From: Saccharothrix sp. NRRL B-16348
Lineage (GTDB): Bacteria > Actinomycetota > Actinomycetes > Mycobacteriales > Pseudonocardiaceae
Length of the DNA: 64,000 nt
Assembly: GCF_001280085.1 (NCBI RefSeq)
Contig: NZ_LGED01000214.1
Span: 65,781 to 129,780, forward strand
Reading direction: 5' to 3'
Of the stretch, positions 7,749 to 16,558 are shown piece after piece. The notes under the pieces were generated by a model. It worked only from the letters and a program-made list of their open reading frames with translations. It did not search any database and was not told the DNA's origin. Both the position numbers and the translations under genes were made by a program. Position 1 is the first letter of the stretch; each line of letters begins with the position of its first letter.

Positions 7749-9113
7749 ATGGCGATCAGCGTGTTCGACCTGTTCTCCGTGGGCATCGGACCGTCGAGCT
7801 CGCACACGGTCGGCCCGATGCGCGCGGCGATGATGTTCGCCGAACGGCTGCGGCCGTCCTCGGCCTCGGTCGACCGGGTGCACGTCGAGCTGTTCGGCTC
7901 GCTCGGCGCGACCGGGCACGGGCACGGCAGCCCCAAGGCGGTGCTGCTCGGCCTGGAGGGCTGCCGACCGGAGGACGTCGACCCGGCGGAGGCCGACCGG
8001 CGGGTGGCGGAGATCCGCGCCACCGGGCGGCTGCGGCTGGCCGGCGTGCGGGAGATCGCGTTCACCGAGGACACGGACCTGGTGATGCACCGGCGGAAGT
8101 CCTTGCCGCTGCACCCCAACGGCATGAGCTTCACCGCCCGCTCGGGTGACACCGTGGTCGACTCGGCGGTGTACTACTCCGTCGGCGGCGGGTTCGTGGT
8201 GGACGACACGGCCACCGGCGCCGACCGGATCAAGCCCGACGAGACACCGGTCGCGCACCCGTTCCGCACGGGTGACGAGCTGCTGGCGCGGTGCCGGGAG
8301 ACCGGGCTGTCGATCAGCGAGGTCATGCTGGCCAACGAGCTGTCGTGGCGCGACGAGGCGTCGGTGCGCTCGGGTCTGCTGCGCATCTGGGACGTGATGC
8401 AGGAGTGCGTCGAGCGGGGCTGCACGCAGACCGGCGTGCTGCCCGGCGGCCTCAAGGTGCGGCGGCGCGCGGCCGAGATGCGGCAGCGGATGACCGCCGA
8501 GCACTACGCCACGGACCCGTTGCGGGTGATGGACTGGGTGACCCTGTTCGCGCTGGCGGTGAACGAGGAGAACGCTGCGGGTGGCCGCGTGGTGACCGCG
8601 CCGACCAACGGCGCGGCCGGCATCGTGCCCGCCGTGCTGCACTACTACACCCGCTTCGTGCCGGGCGCGTCCGACGACGGCGTGGTGCGGTTCCTGCTCA
8701 CGGCGGGCGCGGTCGGCGTGCTGTTCAAGGAGAACGCGTCGATCTCCGGCGCCGAGGTCGGCTGCCAGGGCGAGGTGGGTTCGGCGTGCTCGATGGCCGC
8801 CGGCGGGCTGGCCGAGGTGATGGGCGGCACGCCGGAGCAGGTGGAGAACGCGGCCGAGATCGCCATGGAGCACAACCTGGGGCTGACGTGCGACCCGATC
8901 GGGGGATTGGTGCAGATCCCGTGCATCGAGCGCAACGCGTTGGCGTCCATCAAGGCGATCACGGCGGCACGGATGGCGCTGCGCGGCGACGGCTCGCACT
9001 TCGTGTCGCTGGACAAGGTCATCAAGACCATGCGTGAGACGGGCAAGGACATGAAGGACAAGTACAAGGAGACCGCACGCGGCGGCCTCGCCGTCAACGT
9101 CATCGAGTGCTGA
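7749..9113 (+). CDS. sdaA: L-serine dehydratase (iron-sulfur type)
   Basis: Deaminates L-serine to pyruvate and ammonia with a 4Fe-4S cluster. 454 aa, single-chain form with the beta part first (begins [19 protein letters not shown]) and the alpha part after about residue 180. Cluster cysteines sit in [12 protein letters not shown] and in [14 protein letters not shown]. It is co-transcribed with gcvH, so a glycine signal would raise both. With ald across the divergent promoter the locus forms a glycine/serine to pyruvate/alanine module. Confidence 0.97.
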   Translation: MAISVFDLFSVGIGPSSSHTVGPMRAAMMFAERLRPSSASVDRVHVELFGSLGATGHGHGSPKAVLLGLEGCRPEDVDPAEADRRVAEIRATGRLRLAGVREIAFTEDTDLVMHRRKSLPLHPNGMSFTARSGDTVVDSAVYYSVGGGFVVDDTATGADRIKPDETPVAHPFRTGDELLARCRETGLSISEVMLANELSWRDEASVRSGLLRIWDVMQECVERGCTQTGVLPGGLKVRRRAAEMRQRMTAEHYATDPLRVMDWVTLFALAVNEENAAGGRVVTAPTNGAAGIVPAVLHYYTRFVPGASDDGVVRFLLTAGAVGVLFKENASISGAEVGCQGEVGSACSMAAGGLAEVMGGTPEQVENAAEIAMEHNLGLTCDPIGGLVQIPCIERNALASIKAITAARMALRGDGSHFVSLDKVIKTMRETGKDMKDKYKETARGGLAVNVIEC

Positions 9114-9117
9114 CCCG

Positions 9118-9153
9118 GGCGCGGGAGGTGGCTGGTCGGCCGCCTCCCGCGCC
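9118..9153. terminator. Bidirectional terminator between sdaA and gpx
   Basis: Perfect 11-bp arms GGCGCGGGAGG/CCTCCCGCGCC with a 14-nt loop, placed exactly between two converging stop codons. Confidence 0.8.
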
Positions 9154-9159
9154 GCCGGG

Positions 9160-9645
9160 CTAGGGCAGCACGGCCTCGATCGCCTTCACGACGGCCTCGT
9201 CCTCCGGCTCGGTGGTCGGTCGGAACCTCGCGACGACCTCGCCGGACGGCGCCAGCAGGAACTTCTCGAAGTTCCACTGGACGTCGCCCGCCGCGCCGTC
9301 GGCGTCCGCGAACGCCGTCAGCTCGGTGTACAGCGCGTGCCGGGACGGGCCGTTCACCTCGATCTTCTCGAACAGCGGGAACGTCACGCCGTACGTGGTG
9401 GAGCAGAACGTGGCGATCTCGTCCGCCGTGCCCGGCTCCTGCCCGGCGAACTGGTTGCACGGGAACCCGACCACGGAGAACCCCTGCGCCGCGTACCGCT
9501 CCTGGAGCCGCTCCAGGCCCTGGTACTGCGGCGTCAGCCCGCACTTCGAGGCGACGTTCACCACCAGCAACGCCTTGCCCGCCAACGTGCCCAGGCTCGA
9601 CGGCTCACCGGACAGCGTGCGCAGCGGGATGTCGTGGATGCTCAT
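9160..9645 (-). CDS. Glutathione peroxidase family protein (thiol peroxidase)
   Basis: Reduces peroxides, in bacteria usually with thioredoxin. 161 aa. The peroxidatic Cys35 is in VASKCGLTPQY, the FPCNQF motif is at 61-66, a further Cys in ATFCSTTYG is a likely resolving residue, and the WNFEKFL motif is present. Cys rather than selenocysteine is encoded. The start is taken at MSIHDIPLRTL; it overlaps the stop of the upstream regulator by ATGA. It is the last gene of a three-gene operon with a winged-helix regulator and a membrane protein. Confidence 0.95.
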   Translation of the reverse strand: MSIHDIPLRTLSGEPSSLGTLAGKALLVVNVASKCGLTPQYQGLERLQERYAAQGFSVVGFPCNQFAGQEPGTADEIATFCSTTYGVTFPLFEKIEVNGPSRHALYTELTAFADADGAAGDVQWNFEKFLLAPSGEVVARFRPTTEPEDEAVVKAIEAVLP

Positions 9646-9956
9646 GCCCGCGAGGCTACGTGCCGCTCGACGAGCGCGCGCAAGGCCGTCATCTCCGCCG
9701 CCAACGCCGCCCGGCCCGCCGCCGTCACGCTGACCCACGTCCGCGGCCGCTTGCCGTCGTAACCCTTCTCGACCGCCACCAGCCCGGCCTGCTCCAGCAC
9801 GGCGATGTGCCGCGACAGGTTGCCCGCGGTCAGCTCCAGAGTGGACCGCAGGTAGCCGAACTCGACCCGCTTCGCCTCGGCCGCCACGGTGAGGATGCCC
9901 AGCCGGTGCTTCTGGTGCACCACGTCGTCCAGCGACGCGGTCGGGTGGTCAGCCAC
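9642..9956 (-). CDS. Winged-helix transcriptional regulator (PF13601 type)
   Basis: 104 aa, a stand-alone winged helix-turn-helix of the MarR/ArsR-like class. The recognition region is LTAGNLSRHIAVLEQAGLV and the wing follows at KRPRTWVSVT. It has no cysteines, so it is not an obvious thiol sensor. It overlaps the membrane-protein gene upstream by 8 bp and gpx downstream by 4 bp, so it is expressed with both. It probably represses its own operon; the palindrome at 10664-10680 is a candidate site. Confidence 0.88.
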   Translation of the reverse strand: MADHPTASLDDVVHQKHRLGILTVAAEAKRVEFGYLRSTLELTAGNLSRHIAVLEQAGLVAVEKGYDGKRPRTWVSVTAAGRAALAAEMTALRALVERHVASRA

Positions 9957-10659
9957 GCCGCAAGCCCCTCAGCCCACCGACGACCAGCACCGACCCGGGC
10001 AGCACGACCACGCTGCCCAACGACCACGTGCCGGGCGTGACCGCCTCCAGCGGCGTGAAGGCGGCGGACACGCACAGCGCGACCAGGTACCCGGCGGTGA
10101 TGGTGGTGAACCGGGTGCTGCCCTCCAGCGCGGCCAGCACCACCAGGCCGAGGCCGATCGCGATGAACGGCCCGATCGCCGGCTGGTCGTGCTGGAGCAC
10201 CGCCGTGCCCAGCACGGCCGTCGTCAACGTCACCGCGCGCGGTGCCCGCCGCCGCCACAGCACGGTCGCCGCGGCGAGCAGGATCAGCCCGGCGCCCGTG
10301 CCCGAGTAGAACCTGAACGGCAGGTGGTCGAGCGCCAGGCCGACCACCGGACCGCCGAGGCCGATCGCCAGCGCGCCGAGGTAGCCCCGTGTGGACGTCT
10401 CGATGCCCACCCGCGCACCACGCCTGCGGTACCACCACACCGTCGCGAGACCGCCCACCACCAGGACGACCGACCAGTACAGGCCGAGCGCCACCGGGTA
10501 CCGCACGTCGAAGCCGTGCGACGCCGACCCCGGCGCGTACAGCGGCACGGCCAGGAACGACGCCACGCCGAAGAACAGCAGCGGGAACGGGTAGGCGTGC
10601 CGGTCCTCCCGCGCCCGCCGGCGCAGTTCGGTCAGGTCGTCCAGCAGGTCTGCCACCCG
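9949..10659 (-). CDS. Multi-pass membrane protein of the gpx operon
   Basis: About 236 aa. A short charged N-terminal helix (LDDLTELRRRAREDRH) is followed by about six hydrophobic segments. The family is not recognised with certainty; such proteins often sit next to PF13601 regulators in actinomycetes, which suggests a sensor or anti-regulator role (inference). The GTG at 10659 is preferred; a TTG 33 bases upstream is in frame, but the region between would contain the palindromic operator candidate. Confidence 0.7.
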   Translation of the reverse strand, partial: RVADLLDDLTELRRRAREDRHAYPFPLLFFGVASFLAVPLYAPGSASHGFDVRYPVALGLYWSVVLVVGGLATVWWYRRRGARVGIETSTRGYLGALAIGLGGPVVGLALDHLPFRFYSGTGAGLILLAAATVLWRRRAPRAVTLTTAVLGTAVLQHDQPAIGPFIAIGLGLVVLAALEGSTRFTTITAGYLVALCVSAAFTPLEAVTPGTWSLGSVVVLPGSVLVVGGLRGLRRG

Positions 10660-10663
10660 GTCA

Positions 10664-10680
10664 GGTTTGCACCGCAAACC
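10664..10680. promoter_or_regulatory. Palindromic operator candidate of the gpx operon
   Basis: GGTTTGC-ACC-GCAAACC, a perfect 7-3-7 inverted repeat immediately ahead of the first gene of the operon that encodes a winged-helix regulator. Position and symmetry fit autoregulation. Confidence 0.5.
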
Positions 10681-10688
10681 AACCCGCG

Positions 10689-12602
10689 TCAACCGCGTGG
10701 TCGGAAGATGGTCACCACCACCCGCAGCCCGAGCAGCACGCTGATGACCAGCAGGTTGTAGCCGAACACCTGGAACAACGAGATGCCCGGACCCACCTGC
10801 GGCCCGCCGTCCGCGCCCAGCAGCAGCACCGCCATCACGCCCGCCGTTGCGCCCAGCACGGTCAGCATCACCTGGTGCAGCAGCGAGACGATGAACTGCC
10901 GGTCGCGCTCGTCGGCGAACAGCCGCATGCTCAGCCCGAGCCGCCCCTGCTCCAACGCGCTGGAGATCCGGTCCGCCCGCCGGGGCAGGCGTCGCAGCAT
11001 CGGCAGCATCGCGTGCAGCTCCTCGGTCACCGTGCGCCGCAGCGACTCCGGCGTGAGGTGCGCGCTGAACTGCTTGTCCGCGAACGACCGCGACTCGACC
11101 ACGATGTTGAACCCCGGCGACAACGCGCCCAGCGTGCCCTCGACCGTGGCCAGCGCCCGGAACACCGCCGCGATCTCCGGCGGGATGCTCAGCCCGTACC
11201 GGTAGACCAGCTTGAACAGGTCGCCGAACATCTCCACGTCCGGCCGCATCCCGGTGCTCAGGTGCCGTGCCATGAACTGCCCGAGCGCGCGCTCCAACTG
11301 CTGCTCGTCGATCTCGTCCGGCCGGGTCACCAGCTCCAGCAGCGCGTCACGCAGGCCTGCCGGGTCGCCGTGGTCGATGGCCAGCAGCAGCTTGCCGAGC
11401 GCCGACCGCAGCTGCGCGTCGATCCGGCCGACCGAGCCGAAGTCCAGCATGCCGAGCCTGCCGTCACCCAGCAGCATGATGTTGCCGGGGTGCGGGTCGG
11501 CGTGGAAGACGCCGTTGACCATCACCTGGCGCAGCAGCGTGTCCAGCAGCGTGCGGGCCAGCGCGTCCCGGTCCACGGACTCCATCGACGCCGACCGCAC
11601 CGGCACGCCGTCCAGCCGCTGCATGACCAGCACGCGTGCCGTGCAGAGGTCCTCGTGCACGGCGGGCAGCACCACGTCGGCGCCGTCGGACGCCGCCCGC
11701 ACGGCCGCCAGGTTCCGCGCCTCGACCCGGAAGTCCAGCTCCTCGCGCAACGCGGCGGAGAACCCGGCGGCCAGGTCGCGCACGCCGATCGCCTTGCCCC
11801 ACCGCGTCTTGTCGTGCAACGTCGACGCGAGCCGGTTCACGATGTCCAGGTCGCCCTCGGCGACCCGCCGCACGCCCGGCCGCTGCACCTTCACCACCAC
11901 GTCCTCGCCGGACTTCAGCCGCGCCCGGTGCACCTGCGCGACCGAGGCGGCGGCGATCGGCCGTTCGTCGAACTCGGCGAACACGTCCTCCGGCGGCTGC
12001 CCCAGCTCGGCCACCAGCACCTCGCGCACGGCGGGCCACGGCGCGGCGGGCACCTTGTCCTGCAGCAGCGTCAGCTCGTCGACCACGTCGGGCGGCAGCA
12101 GGTCCGGCCGCGTGGACAGCACCTGGCCGAGCTTGACGAACGTGACGCCGCCCTCCTCCAGCGCGAGCCGCAGCGACCGCGCCAACCGGGTGTCGGTGCG
12201 CTCCCGGCCGCGCAGGTACGGGCCCAAGCCGCGGCGGAACGCGATCGCGGTGATCCGCGTGTAGCGGCGGGTGCGCGAGATCCGCCCGCGCAGCGCGCGC
12301 CACCACTCGGTCGGCGGCGGGATCGACCCGGTCGGCACCACGATCTCGGCGAACGTGAGCAGCGCGATCATCATCAGCAGCGCGATGCCGATCTGCACGG
12401 TCGCCAGCGCGGGCGTCGTCTCCGGGCCCGGCATGGCGCTCAACGCGGCCTGGCTGGACGACAGCCCGACCATGCACGCGAGCGTGGTGCGGATGAGGCC
12501 GACGTGCAGCCCGAGGATGCGCCGCGCGGCCAGCGCCATGCCGAGCACCAAGGCCAGGAACGTCAGCGGAACGCCGACCGTGTACAGCACGAAATCACCC
12601 AT
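10689..12602 (-). CDS. ABC1/UbiB-family atypical kinase
   Basis: Membrane-bound ADCK/UbiB-type protein, 637 aa, probably supporting quinone or isoprenoid lipid metabolism. About three N-terminal membrane segments (1-100) precede the kinase-like domain. That domain shows the KxGQ helix (FVKLGQVLSTRPDLLP, near 155), the Ala-rich nucleotide loop IAAASVAQVH, VVVKVQRPGV, EELDFRVEARN, the catalytic HADPHPGN (near 366) and LDFGSVG. Two more membrane helices close the protein. The ATG is chosen at MGDFVLYTVG, with GGGGGAAG before it. Confidence 0.93.
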   Translation of the reverse strand: MGDFVLYTVGVPLTFLALVLGMALAARRILGLHVGLIRTTLACMVGLSSSQAALSAMPGPETTPALATVQIGIALLMMIALLTFAEIVVPTGSIPPPTEWWRALRGRISRTRRYTRITAIAFRRGLGPYLRGRERTDTRLARSLRLALEEGGVTFVKLGQVLSTRPDLLPPDVVDELTLLQDKVPAAPWPAVREVLVAELGQPPEDVFAEFDERPIAAASVAQVHRARLKSGEDVVVKVQRPGVRRVAEGDLDIVNRLASTLHDKTRWGKAIGVRDLAAGFSAALREELDFRVEARNLAAVRAASDGADVVLPAVHEDLCTARVLVMQRLDGVPVRSASMESVDRDALARTLLDTLLRQVMVNGVFHADPHPGNIMLLGDGRLGMLDFGSVGRIDAQLRSALGKLLLAIDHGDPAGLRDALLELVTRPDEIDEQQLERALGQFMARHLSTGMRPDVEMFGDLFKLVYRYGLSIPPEIAAVFRALATVEGTLGALSPGFNIVVESRSFADKQFSAHLTPESLRRTVTEELHAMLPMLRRLPRRADRISSALEQGRLGLSMRLFADERDRQFIVSLLHQVMLTVLGATAGVMAVLLLGADGGPQVGPGISLFQVFGYNLLVISVLLGLRVVVTIFRPRG

Positions 12603-12747
12603 ACGTCTTCCCCCAAGCGGTTCGCGCGGAGGATAGAACGGTCCGGCTGAGACGGTGCGTGGTGAGCGCAGAGCTCCGATCACTCGGATGGCTCAGGCCG
12701 GGTGTTCACCCGGTAATGGTCTGCGGAGAGCCCTGTGGTGACCCCAT

Positions 12748-12795
12748 TTCACGAATGTGAAGAAGGTTGACGATCGGTGGTGGAGTCCCTACGGT
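12748..12795 (+). promoter_or_regulatory. Orphan plus-strand promoter with upstream inverted repeat
   Basis: TTGACG (12767), a 17-base spacer and TACGGT form a promoter reading away from the UbiB gene. TTCAC-GAAT-GTGAA (12748-12761) lies just upstream of the -35. No reading frame follows for 680 bases; the transcript would meet the hairpin at 12827-12875, so it may make only a short RNA. Nothing else is visible in the 12603-12931 gap. Confidence 0.4.
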
Positions 12796-12826
12796 CGCCT
12801 GAGAGGTCCGAGGACCTTCGCAGTAT

Positions 12827-12875
12827 CCCGTGGAGGGCCACGACTTCGGCGGCGGTGTCGGCGGCCCTCCACGGG
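12827..12875. terminator. Hairpin terminator after the SSI gene
   Basis: Perfect 13-bp arms CCCGTGGAGGGCC/GGCCCTCCACGGG around a 23-nt loop, 57 bases downstream of the SSI stop codon. It would also end the orphan plus-strand transcript. Confidence 0.65.
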
Positions 12876-12931
12876 TGTGCGCGCGGTCGGGTTCGGCTCT
12901 GCCGGGTCGGGAGCCGTCCGGCCCGGCGTCG

Positions 12932-13285
12932 TCAGAAGTCGAACACCGGGCCGGTCTCCGCGCGCATCACGCACGGGTTCGCGAACTCCGCGTCGAACGA
13001 CCGCGTCTCGCCGCGCCACGTGCCGGACGCCGTGACGCGCACCGGGTCGTACTCCAGCGTGCACAGGGCCTGACCGGTCGACAGGCCGCCGACCTGGCCG
13101 TCCACAGAGGACAGCGCCAGGCAGGCCTCGTCCGCCCTGGGGTGCAGGCCACCTGCGGGTTCGCAGGTCAGGTTCGAGAACAGGAGCGAATCGCCGCGCT
13201 GCACGCTGAGCACGAAGCTCGACTCGGGGGCGGAGAACGCGGGGATCAGTGCGGCGATCGCCGCGAACAACGGGAGTGGTGCCAT
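12932..13285 (-). CDS. Secreted subtilisin-inhibitor-like protein (SSI family)
   Basis: Extracellular serine-protease inhibitor, 117 aa with a short signal peptide (about 1-19, ending FSA). The SSI fold is evident from SNLTCEPAGG, the second Cys in DEACLAL, the reactive loop around ALCTLEYDPVRVT, then WRGE and the final FANPCV and VFDF. Four cysteines give the two family disulfides. By alignment with SSI (CPM-VYDP) the P1 residue is Leu and P1' Glu, suggesting chymotrypsin- or subtilisin-like targets. Its target is unknown; a large secreted subtilase lies 41 kb away in this window. Confidence 0.9.
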   Translation of the reverse strand: MAPLPLFAAIAALIPAFSAPESSFVLSVQRGDSLLFSNLTCEPAGGLHPRADEACLALSSVDGQVGGLSTGQALCTLEYDPVRVTASGTWRGETRSFDAEFANPCVMRAETGPVFDF

Positions 13286-13476
13286 GCTCCACAGCGTGGC
13301 CGCCGATTACCGCTCAACTCCAGACATCTCACCGGATCGTGTGGTTTCCGGCAAGATCGAATCGGGTCGGCCGGTCGCGGTTGCGCTACTCGCGGGTACC
13401 TGCGAACGGCGTGCGGCGGTGTGAGCTGGCTCACGGTCGAGGTGGGCTGCGCGCCCAGGCGGGCCAGGGTGGGTGA

Positions 13477-14757
13477 ATGGCTTCCGAGGTGCGCAGGGTG
13501 GCGCTCGCCAGTTCCGCGGGCAACGCGGTGGAGTTGTACGACTTCCTGCTCTACGGCACCGCGTCCGCGCTGGTGTTCGACAAGCTGTTCTTCCCCTCCT
13601 TCGACCCGCGCATCGGCACGCTGCTGGCGTTCGCCACGTTCGGCGCGGGGTTCCTGGCCCGGCCGCTGGGCGGGGTGGTGATCGGTCACTTCGGCGACCG
13701 CGTCGGGCGGCGGTCGATGCTGGTGCTGACGTTGACGGCGACCGGGTTGTGCACGGCGGCGATCGGGCTGCTGCCGACGTACTCCTCGATCGGGCTCGCC
13801 GCGCCGTTGCTGCTCGTGCTGCTGCGGGTGGTGCAGGGGTTCTTCCTCGGCGGCGAGCAGGGCGGCGCGACGTTGATGGCGGTCGAGCACGCGCCCGTCG
13901 GGCGGACCGGGTGGTACGGCAGCTGGACGTTCCTCGGGTCGCCGATCGGGCTGCTGCTGGCCAACGGCGCGATGGCGGCGTCGACCGCGGTGTCCGGCGA
14001 CGCGTTCCTGAGCTGGGGCTGGCGGGTGCCGTTCCTGTTCAGCCTGGTGCTGGTGGGTGTCGGGCTGTACGTGCGGCTGTCGGTCGAGGAGAGCCCGGTG
14101 TTCCGCGAGGCGCGGGAGACGGTGGGCGCGGTGCGGCTGCCGGTGGCCGTCGTGCTGCGGCAGTCGTGGCGGCAGGTGCTGCTCGGCGCGGGCGTGAACC
14201 TCGGGTTCAACATGTTCATCTTCGTGGTGGCGACGTTCGCGGTGTCGTACGGGACGCGTCAGCTCGGGATGCCGCGGGGGACGTTGTTGACGGCGGGGCT
14301 GATCGGGGCGTTCGCGCAGGCGGTGGCGATCCTGGTGTTCGCGCGGCTGTCCGACCGGGTGGGGCGGCTGCCCGTGATGCTCGGCGGTGCGGCGTTCCTG
14401 GGTGTGTTCGCGTTCCCGCTGTTCTGGCTGTTGGAGACGCGGTCGCCGGGGTTGGTGGTGCTGGCGATGGTGGTGGCGTTCTCGGGTTCGGCGGCGGTGT
14501 TCGGCCCGATGCCCGCTTACTACGCCGAGCTGTTCGGCACGCGGGTGCGGTACAGCGGGGTGTCGTTGAGCTACCAGCTGGGCGCCGTGCTGGGCGGCGG
14601 CCTGTCGCCGGTGGTCGCGACGTGGCTGCTGGGCCTCACCTCGAACCACGCCTCGTGGCCGATCTCCGTTTACCTGATCGCGGGCGCCGTGATCAGCTCC
14701 CTCTCCCTGCTGGCCATCGGCGAAACCCTCCGCCACCCCACCAAAACCCCCACCTAA
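13477..14757 (+). CDS. MFS transporter, metabolite:H+ symporter type
   Basis: Proton symporter of the MHS group (ProP/ShiA/citrate-type), 426 aa with 12 membrane segments. Diagnostic features are the opening VALASSAGNAVELYDFLLYG, the loop 2-3 motif GDRVGRRSML, RVVQGFFLGGEQGG in helix 4 and a second ARLSDRVGRLP between the halves. Substrate is not predictable; carboxylic acids, shikimate and betaines are all transported by relatives. The stop is followed directly by repeat array 1. Confidence 0.93.
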   Translation: MASEVRRVALASSAGNAVELYDFLLYGTASALVFDKLFFPSFDPRIGTLLAFATFGAGFLARPLGGVVIGHFGDRVGRRSMLVLTLTATGLCTAAIGLLPTYSSIGLAAPLLLVLLRVVQGFFLGGEQGGATLMAVEHAPVGRTGWYGSWTFLGSPIGLLLANGAMAASTAVSGDAFLSWGWRVPFLFSLVLVGVGLYVRLSVEESPVFREARETVGAVRLPVAVVLRQSWRQVLLGAGVNLGFNMFIFVVATFAVSYGTRQLGMPRGTLLTAGLIGAFAQAVAILVFARLSDRVGRLPVMLGGAAFLGVFAFPLFWLLETRSPGLVVLAMVVAFSGSAAVFGPMPAYYAELFGTRVRYSGVSLSYQLGAVLGGGLSPVVATWLLGLTSNHASWPISVYLIAGAVISSLSLLAIGETLRHPTKTPT

Positions 14758-14760
14758 CGC

Positions 14761-15012
14761 CGCGTGTCGAACACTCAGAACGCGCGTGTCCTACGTTCGG
14801 AACGCGCGTGTCCTACGTTCGCGTACCCCGAGTTCAACGCTCAGAACAAGATCGACTGTTTCGGAACGCGCGTGTCCTACGTTCGCGTACCCCGAGTTCA
14901 ACGCTCAGAACAAGATCGACTGTTCTGAGCGTTGAACTCGCGTGTTCTGAACGTAGGACACGCGCGACGCGAACGTAGGACACGCGGGACTTGAAGGTTC
15001 GACACGCGCGAG
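14761..15012. repeat. 22-bp intergenic repeat array 1 (inverted, ten units)
   Basis: Fills the whole gap between two converging genes. Six forward units with core GWGTYSWACGYTC are followed by four reversed units. The switch point is a perfect 19-bp inverted repeat (14894-14912 with 14921-14939; loop AGATCGAC). A 64-bp block is exactly duplicated in tandem (14797-14860 and 14861-14924). Units repeat every 22 bp except at one 20-bp linker. It probably acts as a bidirectional terminator, among other possible roles. Confidence 0.9.
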
Positions 15013-15014
15013 GG

Positions 15015-16553
15015 TTAGAGGGATTTCAGGGTGTGGAGGGTGGTGGAGAGGTTGGTGGTGGGGGTCGGGGGGTTGGTGGTGTGCCAGGCGATCACGCCGT
15101 CGGGGCGGATGAGGGCGGCGCCGGTGAGGCCGATGTTGTAGAGCTTGGCGAGGGTGTCGGTCGGGTCGGTGAGGGTCGGGGTGTGCAGGGACGGCACGGT
15201 GGCGGCACGCCAGGAGGGGTTCAGGGTGATGAGGGTCCACGTGGTGAAGAGGTCCACAGTGGATACTTCGGTACCGTTGTGGGTCACCATCACGTGTGGC
15301 GCGCGGAAGCCCGGGCGGGCGGATGGGTTGGCCGGGTCCTCCATGAGGGCCGTGTCGGTGTCGTCGATCAGCACGGCGTTCGAACGGCAGCGGTAACCCA
15401 GGGTCAGGTGGAGGTGGTCGACCTCGGCGGGCACGTCCGGGCCCGCCAGGTGCGGCGCGAACCGCTGCACGTAGTTCGCGTACGACCCGTCCACCACCAG
15501 CTTCGCGTACGGCCGCCGTTCGGCCTCGTAGCTGTCCAGCAGGCCGACACCGGCCTCGCCCTTCAGCACCTCCGCCAGCTTCCACGCGATGTCGTACCCG
15601 TCGCCGATCGCCGTGTTGCCGCCCAGCCCACCGGTCGGCGGCGTCACCTTCGCCGCGTCACCGACCAGGAACACCCGCCCGGCCCGGAACCGGTCGCTCA
15701 GCCACGCCGCCATCTCCCACGCCGTGATCTCCAGGATCTCCGGCTCCAGGTCCGGCGCGTCCGTCGCGATCCGCAGCAGCTCGGTGCACCGCCGCGCCGG
15801 GTAGTCCGCCGCCGACTCGCGCGCCGGGTCGTACTCGATCGTGAACACGTTGCGCCGCGCCGTGTTCGTCCCCACGAAAGTGCCGGTGAAGGCCGGGTTC
15901 CGCAAGTAGAACAAGGTCAACTTGTCCGGCACGATGTGCGCCGTCAGGTCCGCGTTGAACACCACGCCGACGTGGTGCGCCAACTCGCCCGGCCCCTGCC
16001 GCCCGATGCCCGTGAACGAGCGCACCACCCCGCGGTGCCCGTCCGCGCCGATCACGTAATCCGCCCGAACGGTGTACTCGCCCTCACTCGAACGAACCCG
16101 CGCCGTCACCCCGTCGTCGTCCTGCGCCAACGACACCAGCTCGGTCTCGAACACCACCTCCGCCCCCAGCTCGCGCGCCCGCCGCAGCAGCACCGGCTCC
16201 ACGTGGTCCTGGCTCGCCATCCCGGAACGCTCGGGGCTGAGCGAGGTGTCCCACGTGTCGTCCTCGTGCACGACGGTGTGGAACACCCGCCCGCGCAGGC
16301 TCTCCGCGACCTTGATCACGAGCCCGCCGTCGAGCCCCGCGCCACCCGCCAGCACCTCGTCCGCGACACCGGCCCGCCGCAGCACCTCGACCGTCCGGTG
16401 CGTCTGCCCGGTCGCCTTCGGGTGCGGCGACGTCCCGCGGTGCTTTGAGATCCCCAGCACCGAAACGCCCTGCTGCGCCAGGAACAACGCCGCCGTCAAC
16501 CCGCTCAGCCCGGCGCCGACCACCAACACCTGCACACGCCTGTCGTCTCCCAT
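15015..16553 (-). CDS. FAD-dependent aromatic hydroxylase-type monooxygenase
   Basis: Class A flavoprotein of the PHBH/RdmE type, 512 aa, NAD(P)H-dependent hydroxylation of an unknown aromatic or polyketide-like substrate. FAD motif VVGAGLSGLTAA lies at 10-21, the DG motif YVIGADGHRGVVR in the middle, and the second FAD motif GDAAKVTPPTGGLGGN near 300. The last ~120 residues match the thioredoxin-like C-terminal domain of this group (HVMVTHNG, VIAWHT). The ATG sits 8 bases past a -10, so the mRNA is probably leaderless. Confidence 0.92.
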   Translation of the reverse strand: MGDDRRVQVLVVGAGLSGLTAALFLAQQGVSVLGISKHRGTSPHPKATGQTHRTVEVLRRAGVADEVLAGGAGLDGGLVIKVAESLRGRVFHTVVHEDDTWDTSLSPERSGMASQDHVEPVLLRRARELGAEVVFETELVSLAQDDDGVTARVRSSEGEYTVRADYVIGADGHRGVVRSFTGIGRQGPGELAHHVGVVFNADLTAHIVPDKLTLFYLRNPAFTGTFVGTNTARRNVFTIEYDPARESAADYPARRCTELLRIATDAPDLEPEILEITAWEMAAWLSDRFRAGRVFLVGDAAKVTPPTGGLGGNTAIGDGYDIAWKLAEVLKGEAGVGLLDSYEAERRPYAKLVVDGSYANYVQRFAPHLAGPDVPAEVDHLHLTLGYRCRSNAVLIDDTDTALMEDPANPSARPGFRAPHVMVTHNGTEVSTVDLFTTWTLITLNPSWRAATVPSLHTPTLTDPTDTLAKLYNIGLTGAALIRPDGVIAWHTTNPPTPTTNLSTTLHTLKSL

Positions 16554-16558
16554 GACTA

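Noticed and set aside
10681..10692. TTG start for the membrane protein of the gpx operon
   Set aside because: It would put the perfect GGTTTGC/GCAAACC palindrome inside the coding region; the GTG at 10659 is more economical, though not proven.
14757..14978. Short open frames running through the repeat arrays (peptides like RVSYVQNARVLRS)
   Set aside because: They come from translating the repeat; 22 bp is not a multiple of three and no start signals or conserved frames exist.
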